Below, one piece after another: positions 47,236 through 59,391 of a DNA stretch of 64,000 bases. The notes under the pieces are model-generated. The model had not been told where the DNA came from. It saw only the letters and a list, made by a program, of their open reading frames with translations, and did no database searches. Position numbers and translations under genes: made by a program. This DNA comes from Allodiplogaster sudhausi. Its lineage: Eukaryota; Nematoda; Chromadorea; Rhabditida; Diplogasteridae. The stretch spans positions 2,345,001 to 2,409,000 of the forward strand of contig CALZFC010000031.1 of assembly GCA_945643635.1 (NCBI GenBank), written 5' to 3'. Every line of letters begins with the position of its first letter. The first letter of the stretch is position 1.

Positions 47236-50200
47236 GCTGACAATGAGTGCACACTGTTCAACAAGGTTGGAAGAATGCAAATCGCGCACGCGAACACTCG
47301 AGATTGGATTTATTATTGAGGAAATTATATGAAGAGCGGAATGACAAACGGACTGTCGTTCGCTGTGTTGTTCTAGAAGAAAGCAATGAAATGTTCGACC
47401 GATCTAACCGCGTCGCGAAGGTATCTTTTCTTGTAACGGTTCGTCAAAAAAAAACAACATAAATGATTAATATTTTCATAGAACGAACAAAAATTGACTT
47501 TTAATAAGTGATTACATCAAGCTACATATAAGTATTCTAGCAAGAATCTTAAAACCTGGTAAGGTCTCTTTCTAACAATGAGAAGGCTCCAACCAGTGAG
47601 GAAGTCTTGGCTATTATCCTCACCTTTTTCGACAAAAGTCTGCCCATTGTCTTCTTGACAATATTGTCTTTTATGTGCACATTAGTGCAGACAGAATGTC
47701 ATTAGAGAATGGGAGACAAAAGGATGAAGAAAACCTGGAATTGTTTAGGTGAAAGTTTTCGTAAAGTGTTTATACCACACGTCAACTCAAGCCGGGTTGT
47801 GAGGAAGAGAGGGAGAAGAGGAGAGTGAGAAATAACAGAGAGAAGTGAGAGGCTGCCAAGAGTGACAGAGATAAGGCAGAATGTTTCCCTTGGCTAATTG
47901 ACAGAACGCCGGTGACTCGTGCGAATGGGCAGATAAGCAGTGACGGAGATATTGCAAGGAAGAAGGAAAGAGATAGAAACCGAGAAAGAAAGAAATAGAG
48001 AGAGAGAAACTTAGAGAGGGAGACAGAGAGAGAGCACGATACTGAGGAAAAAGCCAAAACGAGATGCAGCAGGAAGGAAGTAGCTGAGAAGATTCCGGAA
48101 ACTGACATCAGACTTCTTCACCGAATCATCACTACCCGACCATATTTCTGGTCCGTAGGAATCAACAGCCACCAAAAAATTAATTTCGAGGTGTATAATG
48201 ATTTACGCCAGGACAATCGCGAGAAATCACGTACTTCCATTGACAGATGAGTCGATTGCATAGGCAACGTACCAAAAAGTAGGCGAATTAGAGACAGCTG
48301 TTCTCGATGGATGCCTGGCAACAACATTTAAAAGATAAGACGCATTTCCACAATCCATCATACTCAGATGACAAACTGTGGGCGTACGACGTAGGTTTGG
48401 ATCAAAGTACGTAGCCAATTTTTTGCAGAACGAGCAGCGAGTTTTTGCAAGGAATCATGAAACGTATTCATACAAACATGACTGCCCCGCATAAATCTAA
48501 TCGTGATTTCTGCAGAGCAAATACGCACATTACTTAATGTGCAAGATTGCAAAGATTCTAATTTGAAAGCAACTGAAGTAATATAAGTAAATACATTGTC
48601 AAAACATTAAACTATTTTTAGGGACTTTTCAGTCGTCTTTTGCTGCATAAATCATTGCCGCCACTGCGGTCTATGATCTCTTTTATTTATATACTCCCTT
48701 GGCTCTGTTGGAGAGGCGAGAAGAAGTGGAAGAAGCGGTGAACTCGGTTCTCTCTACTCACTTGAAGACGTGCACTCTTCCGGGCACCGGAAGTTATCTT
48801 TGGCTATCTCTCTTCTCTCTCCGTTCTATCAACGCCTTAAGGCACTTAAGACAGTAAGAGAGAGAAAATGAGAGAAGAGACAGACAGAGAATAGAGAGAG
48901 AGAGAGAAAGAGAAAAGAGAGAGAGAGAGAGAGAGATCTCGCACTCCAAGCAAGAAATTCGAGTCCGACAAGAAGGTGACCGACTATGCCATTATGGCGA
49001 GCGCATCTCTTCGACCTCCCCATTCTCGGGCCGAGTCATGGTGTTGTGTGTTGGGCGCGTGTGTCAGAGGGAGTGAGTGTGTGTTTGTTCTTCCGACTCG
49101 TCACCTGCCAGAGGGCATTCGCAGAAGGTCACTTTCCGGCTGCCACAGCCACCGGAAGGACAGTGAACGAGGAATCTGAGACATTCCAGTGGATGAGAGT
49201 GCTCTTGGAAAACAGATGAAAAGTAGAGATAAGGGCATTCGAGATCAGCTTATCACAAGAGAAACATCGAGAAGCTGCTGGAGAAAAATCGTGAGATACC
49301 GTCCTTGAGAACTTTTCAACTCCTGTTAATTAATTTTAAATTGTCGACAATCTTTGTGTTAGATACATACTTGTGGTTGCCAAAAATAGTCCATTATTTC
49401 TGTGACTGAACTTTTGCATGTGGCGGTGACATTCGAAATTTGCACAGAAAAGTAATGTAGCTTCCCGTTTCAATGCGCACTTCCGGGAAAGCTGCTACTT
49501 CTAATACAAGATGCAGCAGCATTTCACTCTTCTTATCTTCTGACGCTGCAACAATTCCGAAAAAGAAGAAACGAACCCATCTCGTCACGCTCTAATTCAT
49601 TCTGAGAAGGAACGCGCGAAACAGTCGAAGAATGGACAGAAATTGGATGGCACAATGCGAAAAAGCTAAAAAATATTTAAGAAAAAAACATGTAAATGTT
49701 TGCAAGATTAGGAAAAATGGGTGCAGCAGGGATAGATGCCGCCATCTTAAGATAGAAAACGACTGATAGATCCTTTTTTGTTTCATTTGAGCCTCATGTG
49801 TGGGCCGGCCTCGAAGCTAAAAGGCCGTTGGAGTTCGGGGAAAGAACGAGAGAATGCAAGAACCGTTCTCTCTCTCATAAAGGTCTTTTGTAAAGAAAAA
49901 TAAAAATGCCATTTTGAGTGGCAGGCAACTTTCATATCGCACTGGCACGAGTTGTTTTTCCTTCAATCGAGAACAAAATAAGTGGCACACTGACCGTCTG
50001 ATAAGAGATAGAAGGATCGTTATTCTGGCGCCTTTTATGAGTGCATATGTATGTATGCATGTACATACATATAATAGGATTTATTCAGATTTTAAAGCTT
50101 ATCGGATTATTGGCTAATCTTAAGATCCATATGCATTGCAAGAGACATTCCCTGAACAGTCCACTAATTCTTAGCGAGAAAGTACAAAGTGCCATTTTAC

Positions 50201-50317
50201 TTGCTTGCAATTAGTACTATGGAAATAGATCGAAAAGGTCGGTCAGTGTACTTCGTGCAGGGTAAATAAGAGTGAGTTAATATTAGTGAAACAATTGCAT
50301 TGAATTGTCCGGGTGCA
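46341..50317. repeat. Microsatellite-rich interval with no firm gene
   Basis: CT tracts at 46456-46499, 46622-46660 and 46738-46780; GA tracts at 46990-47035, 47200-47235, 47980-48030 and 48890-48940. Unique stretches at 47450-47780, 48100-48620 and 49300-50290 show scattered short frames only. A short palindromic ATGTATGCATGTACATACATAT-type run lies near 50048-50072. Confidence 0.55.
47303..47420 (+). CDS. Possible internal exon of an unrecognised gene
   Basis: An open frame reads LDLLLRKLYEERNDKR, VVRCVVLEESNEMF and DRSNRVAK, ending at a GTATCT donor. Composition is protein-like and unlike the surrounding microsatellites. No homologue or neighbouring exon was recognised, so it remains a weak call. 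Confidence 0.25.
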
Positions 50318-50357
<40 letters not shown>

Positions 50358-50379
50358 GGAGTGCGAGAGAGAGAGAGAT

Positions 50380-50416
<37 letters not shown>

Positions 50417-50506
50417 TGGGGATGAAGTTGAAACGATGCAGCGAAGCCAAATTGCGCCGTTCAAAATGCGACAGAGAAGTCGTAATTATGCAGCGTCGAA
50501 GAATTG

Positions 50507-50559
<53 letters not shown>

Positions 50560-50560
50560 A
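50318..50560. repeat. Opposed GA and CT arrays
   Basis: A GA tract (50318-50415) and a CT tract (50504-50557) are about 90 bp apart and reverse complementary, so the single strand could fold into a long imperfect hairpin. Confidence 0.85.
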
Positions 50561-52031
50561 CCCCCTCAAGCACTCCTTCATTATCTCTCTCACACACACT
50601 CTCTCCTTCTCTCATTCTCTCTCTCTCACTATTCCTCTACTTCCGTTTCTAACCGTTCTTTCGTTGTCCTTCACACCTTGCTCTTTCAACCCTTTTTGTC
50701 TTTCCATTCTTCTCTACTTCTCATTCTTCTTTTATCTTTTTTTTCTTACCCGCTTTAATGTTTTGTTGAGGTCAGAGCGGCCACATGAATAATATGTGCG
50801 AGTGTCGTCTCTCTCTTTGTCTCTCACAATGTCCCTCACACATCTCTCGCGATCTTTCTCTCTCTCCCTTTCTCTTTCTTTCTCCGTTTCTCTTTCTCTC
50901 TCCCTTTCTCTTTCTCTCTCCCTTTCTCTTTCTCCCCCCGTTTCTCTCTCTCCCTCATTTTCTACTTCACTGTGAACATGTATAGGAGAGAATAGCACCA
51001 CGTCCACATACGGAGGTGAAGCAATTGCTCGTGATGCTCATATTCTGTGATGACATGCACGGTCTACGCAATGATAACGAACAAGAGAGCACAGAGAAAT
51101 GGTAGAGAAGAGAGAGGGAGAGAGATAGAGAAGAGAAAGAGAGAGAGAGATTGAGAGAGATAGTTAGAGATAGAAGAGATGTAGAAGAGCGATAGAAGAG
51201 AAAGATGCAAAGAATTTTGAAAGGACATAACAGGCGGAAAAACAGGGAAAGACCAGCAGAAAAAGTGGGTGACATCGGACTCTCTCATAAGCAGAAAACT
51301 AGAAAAGAGACTGTGCTCTCTTGGGCATCAGTGTTCGGATCGTCCTAGGCAATGAAAGGCCTTTGAAAGTTTTTCCTCCTTTACCCAACCCCCCCCCCCT
51401 CCCCCAGAAATGGGTGTTTAGAAAAACCTTGGGGGCGGACATGCCATGTTTACAGCGGTGCGCAGAACGTTTTACTCTCTTTGGGGAAGCAATCTGGGCC
51501 CATCAGACACCCCCTTTTTAGAAGCATAAATGTATCTAGGCTGCTTCGGGTGCGGGGTAAATCACCGTGGACCTTCGAGACACCCGCGAGGACAACCTGC
51601 CGGAAAGCTTGCAGAAGGAAAAGTGATTGTGGCGAATTATAGACGGGTGGGCGGAGCTTAGGCGTGGGCAGGACTCATTATCCGCCGTGCCAGAGTGGGT
51701 AAGAGAGAGCAGTTCATGGTTGACGGGAAAACGGAAGCTCTTTGGAATGTACAGAAATGTGTCAAGGCTGCTCCGACAAGGAAGTTTTGCTTGCAAGAGA
51801 GACGTATTAGTATATATGGACACTTCTAATGGAATCTGCACATAAATGGCGCGAGGATTCAAGGAAAAATCGAGCGATGGAAGTGATATCTCTCCAGAAG
51901 GCAAATCAGCATATTAGCAGCTATCTGATGCTAATTTCGGAGATCTGACTGAGGTTGTAGTTGAGGCGAAGAGAGTGAGAAAATGACAGAAAGCTGAAGA
52001 GGTAGACAGTGAAAGGAAGAGAGAGAGAGAG

Positions 52032-52074
<43 letters not shown>

Positions 52075-52344
52075 ATGATGTCATCTTGCAGACATCGCTG
52101 CCTCGGTACATATCAGACAAGGACAAACAGATCGTTAATTAAAACATGGGAAATATTTGCACTAAAAAATAGTGCAGAGATGTGTCAAACACATTTTTCA
52201 TCGTTAAAGAATTAATATAAATTATTTACCAAATCACATCCATTAATCACTGGCATGTTCATAGAAGGCATGAATATAGTGGATATGAATGAGGCGAGAG
52301 GAGAAGAGACAGTGAGAGAGGAGAAGAAAGAGAGGGAAGGAGAT

Positions 52345-52396
<52 letters not shown>

Positions 52397-52679
52397 TAAA
52401 AACAGAGCAGAAAATGCCTTCCAAGGTTCAGCAGACGACGAACGCAGTGAGAGGAAATGAATCTAAGCTCGTTTCTCTGTGTGGTCGCAAGCAATTTTGT
52501 TTGTTTGGCTCAGAAAGACAAAAAGCGAAGAAAGAGGAGAGAGAAGAGCGTACAAACAGAGGAAAACGCGCCAAATCCAGGGTCGCAGATAAATGGGGCC
52601 AAAAGGGATATTAGAAGCAGCCAAGGCACAAAAGGAATACAAGGGGAGAGAAGACCTTTGCCATGCACTGGGCGGATAA
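50561..52679. repeat. Microsatellite-rich interval
   Basis: CT tracts at 50580-50640 and 50800-50965; GA tracts at 51105-51160, 52015-52073 and 52300-52400; a C-rich run at 51387-51405. The unique segment 51320-51900 has no convincing exon. Confidence 0.6.
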
Positions 52680-53005
52680 ATTGAGAAAGTCCCTCATTAT
52701 CTCTCTATCTCTCTTTACTTCCCCTACCCTCTCTCTTTTCTCTCCTTCCCCTCCTTCCCCACTTTCTCATTTCAGTCTCCTATATCTTCCGCTCCTTTAA
52801 CTCTCTCCTCTCTATCTCCTCTCTCCCTCTCTCCTTCTCCCTCTCCCTCTCTCCCTCTCCCTCTCTTCCTCTCCCTTTCTCCCCTCTGTGACCTTTCTTT
52901 CTCTCTCTCTCTTTCTCTCTCTCCCTCTCTCTTTTTCTCACACTTTCTTTCTCTCTATCGCATTCTCTCTCTTTCTCTCTCTCCCTGCCCTGCCCATCAG
53001 CCTGC
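52680..53005 (+). repeat. Polypyrimidine block, about 325 bp
   Basis: Nearly pure CT with CCCT and CTTT variants. It is one of the longest homopyrimidine tracts in the window and is a candidate for triplex formation. Confidence 0.85.
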
Positions 53006-53159
53006 CTAGTGTCACTTTCAGCAGACGTGCACACACTTCTGGGGCGCATCTGGAGACAGGCTCGTCCTCCTCCGGTCCAATCTTTCTTTCCATGTCTGCG
53101 TCTTTTATACTGCTGGGGGTGCCTGCTTCTCGCACTCTCTCCCTCTCTCTGTCTTCACC

Positions 53160-53201
<42 letters not shown>

Positions 53202-54188
53202 CACTCTAACTAGTATGCGAGAGCATGTGGCGGTGGTTGTGCCAGAGAATGTATTCATTCGCGTATTCATGCGTCGTCCTCCCGTGGATTGGCGTATGCC
53301 TGCTTGCTGCTCCTCTCATTTCGGCCATTCATGGCCTTCCGTATTCTCCGGCCCGTGTCCAGTTGACGGGGGCCGTAGAGTCGGGCCGAGTGGCACTTTC
53401 CGGTCATGTTCTGTGGACTGTTTCCGCAAGAGGCGGCAAAACATCGCCAATTCAGCACCGGCGGCGCCGGCTGCAGAAGACGAGCAAAAGACAGGGAGAG
53501 GCGCCCGTCGTGCAAAACAAAGTAATGAACGGGAACAAAGGCAAAATTGCGGAAATAGTCAAATATCCACCAACAGTCGCAGGCCATTATGATGACTGTT
53601 CGCTGTAAAATAAGTGATTCAAGTAATTACAATGACAGGATAAATGCGCTGGTACGTAACAAAAAGTCTTCTATGTACATACATATGTATGTAGTATGTA
53701 CATAATGTATATGCATTCCTGCTGAACTAAAAATCGTGACAGAAAAGTCGGTGGGATTTTAACATTTTATTTCCTTGGTCAAGTGAAAGCTAGTAGCAGT
53801 TCTTCATACAATTCTCAGGCTGCTTTATACACATATATTTTTTTTGTCCATCTCGGCCAAACCTTCACAATCTCTCATCCCATCGCTATCTTTCCTTTCT
53901 CTGTTCCTCTCTTTATCTTTCTCTTCTTCTTCTTACTTTTTCTCACTCTCCACGGTGCATTCTTCATAGAGCCATAGAAGGCCTCGGGTAGATCTTCACG
54001 CCTCTACAACACCCACGGGGACTTTTAAAAGGGATAGAGTGAGAGAGAGTGAGGGAGAGAGAACAGAAGAGAGGAGAGGAAAAGAGAGCGAGATTATAAA
54101 AAAAAACACTAATAGTCGCCATCTTTCGGCGAAACAATTGACTATCTCGCTCAATGTTAAAACTCTTTTTGTAATCATCCCCATTCAT

Positions 54189-54220
<32 letters not shown>

Positions 54221-55496
54221 TCTTTCTCTTACTCTCTATCTCTCCCTCACTCTCTCGTCCTCTCTCTGATCTTAATTTTGGTCTCAGCAAAGGCGTGCCG
54301 TCATCCGGCTGCTCCGAGTCTACCATCGTCGTCAGCCCTTTTAATAGCAGCCGGCGAAAGAGACAGCCGTGGCAAGAACGGCCAGCATTCACATCTTTCT
54401 CTTTGAGAAGAAGGAGGCTTACACTTAAGGGGGGCACGGTCCGCTGAAAGTTCAATCTTGGGCAAATTGGCAGATGAGCTTGTTCTTTCTCTCTTTCTCT
54501 CTCACTCTCTTCTCTCTCCTCCTTTCTCTTTCTCTTTGTCTCTCTTTTCTCTCTCACCTCCTTCTCTTTCTGTCTCTCTCTAAATCTAGTACTTTTCAAC
54601 CCAATTTTTCTCTTTTTTCTTAAACTCTTTACCAATTTCCAGGCAGAAGTTAAGTATAAATGAATAAATCTATGCAGGCAAATGCAATGTATGCATGTAC
54701 ATATGTATATAAGTGCAAAACAGTAGAATATTGAAGAATAATTTGGAAAGATATGGAAATTTCATGTGCATGCTGCCGCTTCCTTCAAATGGGCTGCGCA
54801 GACGATTAAAAAGGAGTGATCAGATGTTCGAAATTTTAAAATGTATCATTTTGCGAGAACGCAATGAATACGAATGGTCTCACATATTTCACTCTTTTTC
54901 AAACATTCTTCAATCGTCTCTCTTCTCTCTCTCTCATTCCTCTCTCTCTCTCTTTCTCACTCTCTCTTTCTCTCTCTCTACCTCTCTCTCTCTCTTCTCC
55001 CCTTCTCTCTGTCTCTCACTCACTCTTTCTCTCTCGTTTGATGTTGCCTTGCGAGGTCTTTTACATCCTTCTTTTTAAGCCGAAAACGACTCGGCGGAAC
55101 GGCGGCATCGGAAAAGAATTTTTCACGCTGTTCGCCGCGGACTAACTAATCACTCGCGATATTTGTTTCTTGCTCTCCCACTCTCTTTCCCTCGCTCTCT
55201 TTCTCTTTCTCTCTCTTTCTTTCGCTCTCACTCGTTCTCTCTCTCTCCCTCTCTCTCTCTCTTTATCTAGGCCGATCTCGTGACTTGAAATAGATGCGAA
55301 AACGAAAATTCACATCTAAATCCCGTCATGTGATAAGGGAAAACAATGAGCACAAGTACGACAAGGTCGTATATTTTGAGTGCTAAATTGGGCTTCTTCC
55401 TCGAATCCCCCTCAGATTGGACCAGGGACCAGTGGATAAAATAGAAAGAGAGAGAGAGAGAGAGACAGAGAGAGAGACAGAGAGAGAGATAGAGAG

Positions 55497-55533
<37 letters not shown>

Positions 55534-56468
55534 AAGCAGAAAGTATTTACGCGAATAAATACATTTTCTACCGGAAAAAAACCAACACTGTTTTTATTTC
55601 TATGCCGTTCAAAACTGTGCGAACTCTCATGTGAAAAGCAGCCTCAAACAAGAGTACAACTGACCGAAATACCAAGGCTCCCGAAAGTGGGAACTCAGAA
55701 CGAGGATCGGTGCCATTTGATACGGCCTTGCGTGGTGGACTTCTTATACTTCCTTCTTCTCAAGCAAACTTGGAAATGGACAGACACATCATCGGCATTC
55801 CAAATGCACAACGCACGGCGAAGCGAACAAACATCTTGGTCTTTCTTCTTTTTTTGTTGCAAAAAATTTCTTTCTCATGGACAGTGCTATTTTTATGACA
55901 TATGGAATTTGTGCAAGACAAATAAACCCGCAGAAAAGAACAAATAAATTTCAATTCACAAAGCTTAAAGTGATGTAAAGGATCAAATTCATTTAAAACT
56001 TTATTCATAATGAAACAAAAGGATTGGCTTGTTCAAACTACACATGAAGAAAATGTTTGTGAGCGCGAAAAGTAAGTAAGCTTTAGTGGAGCTCACATCA
56101 CATTCAGACCTCTACTTCAGTACGGATCGTTTTACTTCTCTAATTCTGCTTTGGAATGAATCTCGATTTTTATTCTCGGACAGCGGAAAATTAGAGAGCT
56201 CATCACATGCTCGGGAGTGCATTCCTGGGGCGATTTATAGAACTCTTTCGCACTCTCTCTCCCTGTCCCTCTCTCTTTCTCTCTCTCACTCTCTCTCTTT
56301 CTCTATTTCACTTACTCTGTTTCTCTCTCAGTCCCTATTCTGGCTAACCCCGAAGCTACATACAGATATGTACATATGTATATGTACACACACGTGTGAA
56401 AGAGGAGATCAACTTATTCATATCTTCTTTGGTGCCCATTAATCTCCGAATCCTTCTCTCTCCCACAG
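53006..56468. repeat. Microsatellite-rich interval
   Basis: CT tracts at 53158-53206, 54190-54262, 54484-54582, 54910-55035, 55170-55267 and 56260-56335; a GA/GATA tract at 55444-55532. Palindromic TACATACATATGTATGTA-like runs at 53675-53712 and 54690-54710. GC-rich 53210-53610 has open frames on both strands but no recognisable domain. Confidence 0.6.
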
Positions 56469-57421
56469 TATCATTGAGCTCAAATTACTCAAATGCCTCA
56501 CAAACAATCTCACAAAAAGGAACTCCACACAGTATATCGGCGTAGACATCACCGAAAGGATACTGAAGTTATCTTCCGATATTGGAAATATCCTTTTGTT
56601 CTTCATGGGTAAACAGCGCTGTGATTTAACAAAGATGGCTGCTATAATGGATAAATTTGATAGTGACCGTAGCTCTCGAATGAATGGACAATGCAACTCG
56701 AGAGCAGTCTGAAATGGCCCGGGATTTGCACTCTATTTCTGTTGCCTATCACTTTATCTCACCCTCTCTCTAACTCTCTCTCTCTATTTCTCTCTCTATA
56801 TCTTTCTCTCTCTATCTCTTTCTCTCTCCCTCTCTCTAACTCTCTCTCTATCTCTTTCTCTCTCCCTCTCTCTAACTCTCTCTCTCTCTCCCTCTCTTTA
56901 ACTCTTTCTCTCTCACTCTCTCTCTAACTCCTTCTCTCCCTCTCTCTAACTCTCTTTCTCTCTCTCTCACGTACGGTTTTTAAGATTTTGCTCCATATTT
57001 TCTCAGACATTCTATATGACGCCTACAAGCGATCTCCAGCATTGACTAAAAAAGTCTTGTGGGGGAACGAATTAAAGTACACTGACGCACGCTGTTTCTG
57101 CAAACAGTAAGAGGTCAGCGTCAAGAGTTCACGCACTTGCGGCTCCATTAGGGGGCAAGAAGAAAAGCAAAGCAAGGAAAGACTCCAAATCTCTCGGCTT
57201 CATTGGCTCACTTCAAATGGCGGATCTCTCTCTCTCTCCCTATCTATCTGTCTCTCTCTCACTCTCTCTCTTTATCTATCTATCTATCTGTCTCCGCTGG
57301 TCTGTTTGTCTGTCTGTCTCTCTCTCTCCCTCTCTGTCTAGGTCTCGTCTCTCAGAAATCTCAAATTACACGCATCAACTTCAACGAAGTCGCTCTAAAA
57401 TATAGAGTGCTCCGCATTTTT
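56469..57421 (+). CDS. Candidate exons of an unrecognised gene
   Basis: Three segments bounded by AG and GT look protein-like. 56469-56706 (79 codons) includes IIELKLLKCLTNNLT, QYIGVDITERILKLSSDIG, MGKQRCDLTKMAAIMDKFD and SDRSSRMNGQC. 57007-57106 reads ILYDAYKRSPALTKKVLWG, NELKYTDARCFC and ends at a strong GTAAGA donor. It joins in phase to a piece starting near 57342 that reads SRLSEISNYTHQLQ and ends at a TAG. The first-to-second junction does not agree in phase, so an exon may be missing or the model is wrong. No family is recognised. CT tracts fill the introns (56760-56970, 57225-57340). Confidence 0.3.
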
Positions 57422-59026
57422 GCTTTTCTTGAGTACAGTGAAAGAAAAAGAGCGCGAAAGAGAGAGAATTATGATCTCTGAGGAATGGTGGATCTTGATT
57501 TCACACGTCGTTTTTCCCCCGTTTTGATTTTTTTTTGCCTGAACCGCGCCAACCGGAAAGGATCCTTCTGGACTTTGAAAGAAGATCACCCGGACTACAA
57601 ACGAACTTCATAAAGAGAACCAGTTATGTTTGGCTGATGTTTGACTTTCTTCACTAAAGGAATATTACCACCGTTTCAGGAATAAATCAACATTTACTGC
57701 AGTAACAGTTGGACAGAATTAACCCAGAGATACGATTAGATTTCTTTATCAACTTTCTGGCCGTGTGACTCTGCGTGGGAAGGGGAATATGCATTCTAAT
57801 CTGGTACGTCTGCATGTAAATGGGAACAGGGCGTTTGAGGTTGGTCAATGTGTTTGTGCCAAGAATATTGTCTTGGATCTTGGACTCAAATCGTATGAAG
57901 ATTTGTGGGGGGAAAAATGCGGCCGCAGCTGGTGGTGAGGGGGCAGTAGAGGGAAAGAAAGAAGATGTCGGCAGCCGAGATTGGGCGGATTGAGACAAGC
58001 AGGGAAACAGTAACAGAAGAAGGGAAAGCGAGTAGATAACAATATCTGCATGAATGCATGCGTCGTGGACATGTGTATGTAGATTGGCTCAAGGCATGAA
58101 TGGGCCGGTCTTGGCAGAGTGCCAAAATCTCTCTCTCCATCCCTTTGTATTCATTTTTCTCTCTCTGAGACACGCCATTCTCACGTCGTAATTGGCGTAC
58201 ATCTCATCCCTATCTGACAATAATTAATCTAATTAATCTGAAAATATTGCTTGAATAGGGGAAGTGCACCATGTGTTTTTGCACTGAATGCGGGAAGAAA
58301 CTAGGTTAACAGGCCACGAGAGGATGAAAATATGTTTTACGAGAAGAACGGGAAGTATTAACGGAACGCGTCATTTTTTTTCTCATTGTCAGTCATCTCA
58401 CAATAAGCACTTTATTTAGACAATTAAATTATGCATGTTTTAAAACTGGCAATTAAGAAGATGGCAAAGCGAAAGGCGAGCACAGATTTCCTTCAAGAAC
58501 TTCCATGAGGCTGCCTGTCTCTGTTTCCCTTATATATTTGACAGAATTCAATTGCTATCATGTGACAATGAGAAAAGGGAGATTTGATTGAGTTGGTGGC
58601 TGAAGACTGCTGATCTCTCTGAATGATGAACGCAGAACAGTGAAGAATGGCTTCGGTGATTCTTGATGATTCGATGTGTTTTTTTGCGAACAAAATCAAT
58701 AGCATAAAATAGAACACTTCTGCAGAGAAGAAACTGACAATCAGAACAAAAAAGCGAGTGAATCATATACATCGGAAGCCATGTTTATGAATATATGTAT
58801 GTAAATATGTATATTAGCAGATATGTATGTGTACGCATCTTCTCATGCTTCATTTAGCATACAACATTGGGCATCTTTCAAGGAGATATCAAATTTTTTT
58901 TACCAAAAAATTCGAGGAAAATAATGTTCATGTCTTCTGATTTTTTTCAAAACTTTAATGTTGTTTTTAATAATCTAAAAAAATTATGTCTGTGCTTCAG
59001 TTTCAGAAATGAATCAAGTTTGCTTA
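57422..59026. other. Interval without a supported gene
   Basis: Less repetitive than its surroundings, with short open frames on both strands only. ATATGTATGTAAATATGTATA-like runs lie near 58793-58830. Confidence 0.5.
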
Positions 59027-59190
59027 ATTCAATTTCCTGTAATATACAAGCTTTCAAATGGCAAACAAAACTATAAAAATCTAAAGGTTACATTACGATT
59101 CATGCAGCAACATCTGGTTGTACGATGTTTTTCTACATCCTGTGTTTACGCTGCTTACAAAAAGGTTATTTACCACGGAAACTTCAGCTG
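59027..59190 (+). repeat. Dispersed repeat, copy 1
   Basis: Aligns by eye with 61510-61687 at roughly 70 percent identity. Shared blocks include ACAAGCTTTCAAATG / ACAAGCTCGCAAATG, GATTCATGCAGCA / GATTCATGGAGCA, and TTACAAAAAGGTTATTTACC / TTACAAAAAGTTTGTTTACC followed by ACGGAAACTTC / ATCGAAACTTC. Confidence 0.7.
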
Positions 59191-59391
59191 TTATTGTATA
59201 CATATCTATGTTTACACAGTAAAAACAGAAAAACTTTCGTTACTTATATGCCGAGATGTAAAATGAAGGAATATCGGGTGTCTATCATGTAAAAGAAACG
59301 AATACAAATCATCGGGAAATTATTAAGAAATAGATTGGTGTTTAGTCGAAAAAAAAATATAATAATTCTCAGAATACTCCCATCTTTATTC

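Noticed and set aside
48118..48552. Overlapping minus-strand frames with protein-like stretches
   Set aside because: The frames shift between segments with in-frame stops and no consistent splice model; at best an old relic.
53225..53608. 127-codon plus-strand frame with a hydrophobic start
   Set aside because: Open frames of similar length exist on both strands of this GC-rich patch; no recognisable domain or splice support.
3384..57800. Recurring GGCATTC / GAATGCC heptamer near microsatellites
   Set aside because: About ten occurrences were noticed, close to the number expected for a 7-mer on both strands of 64 kb.
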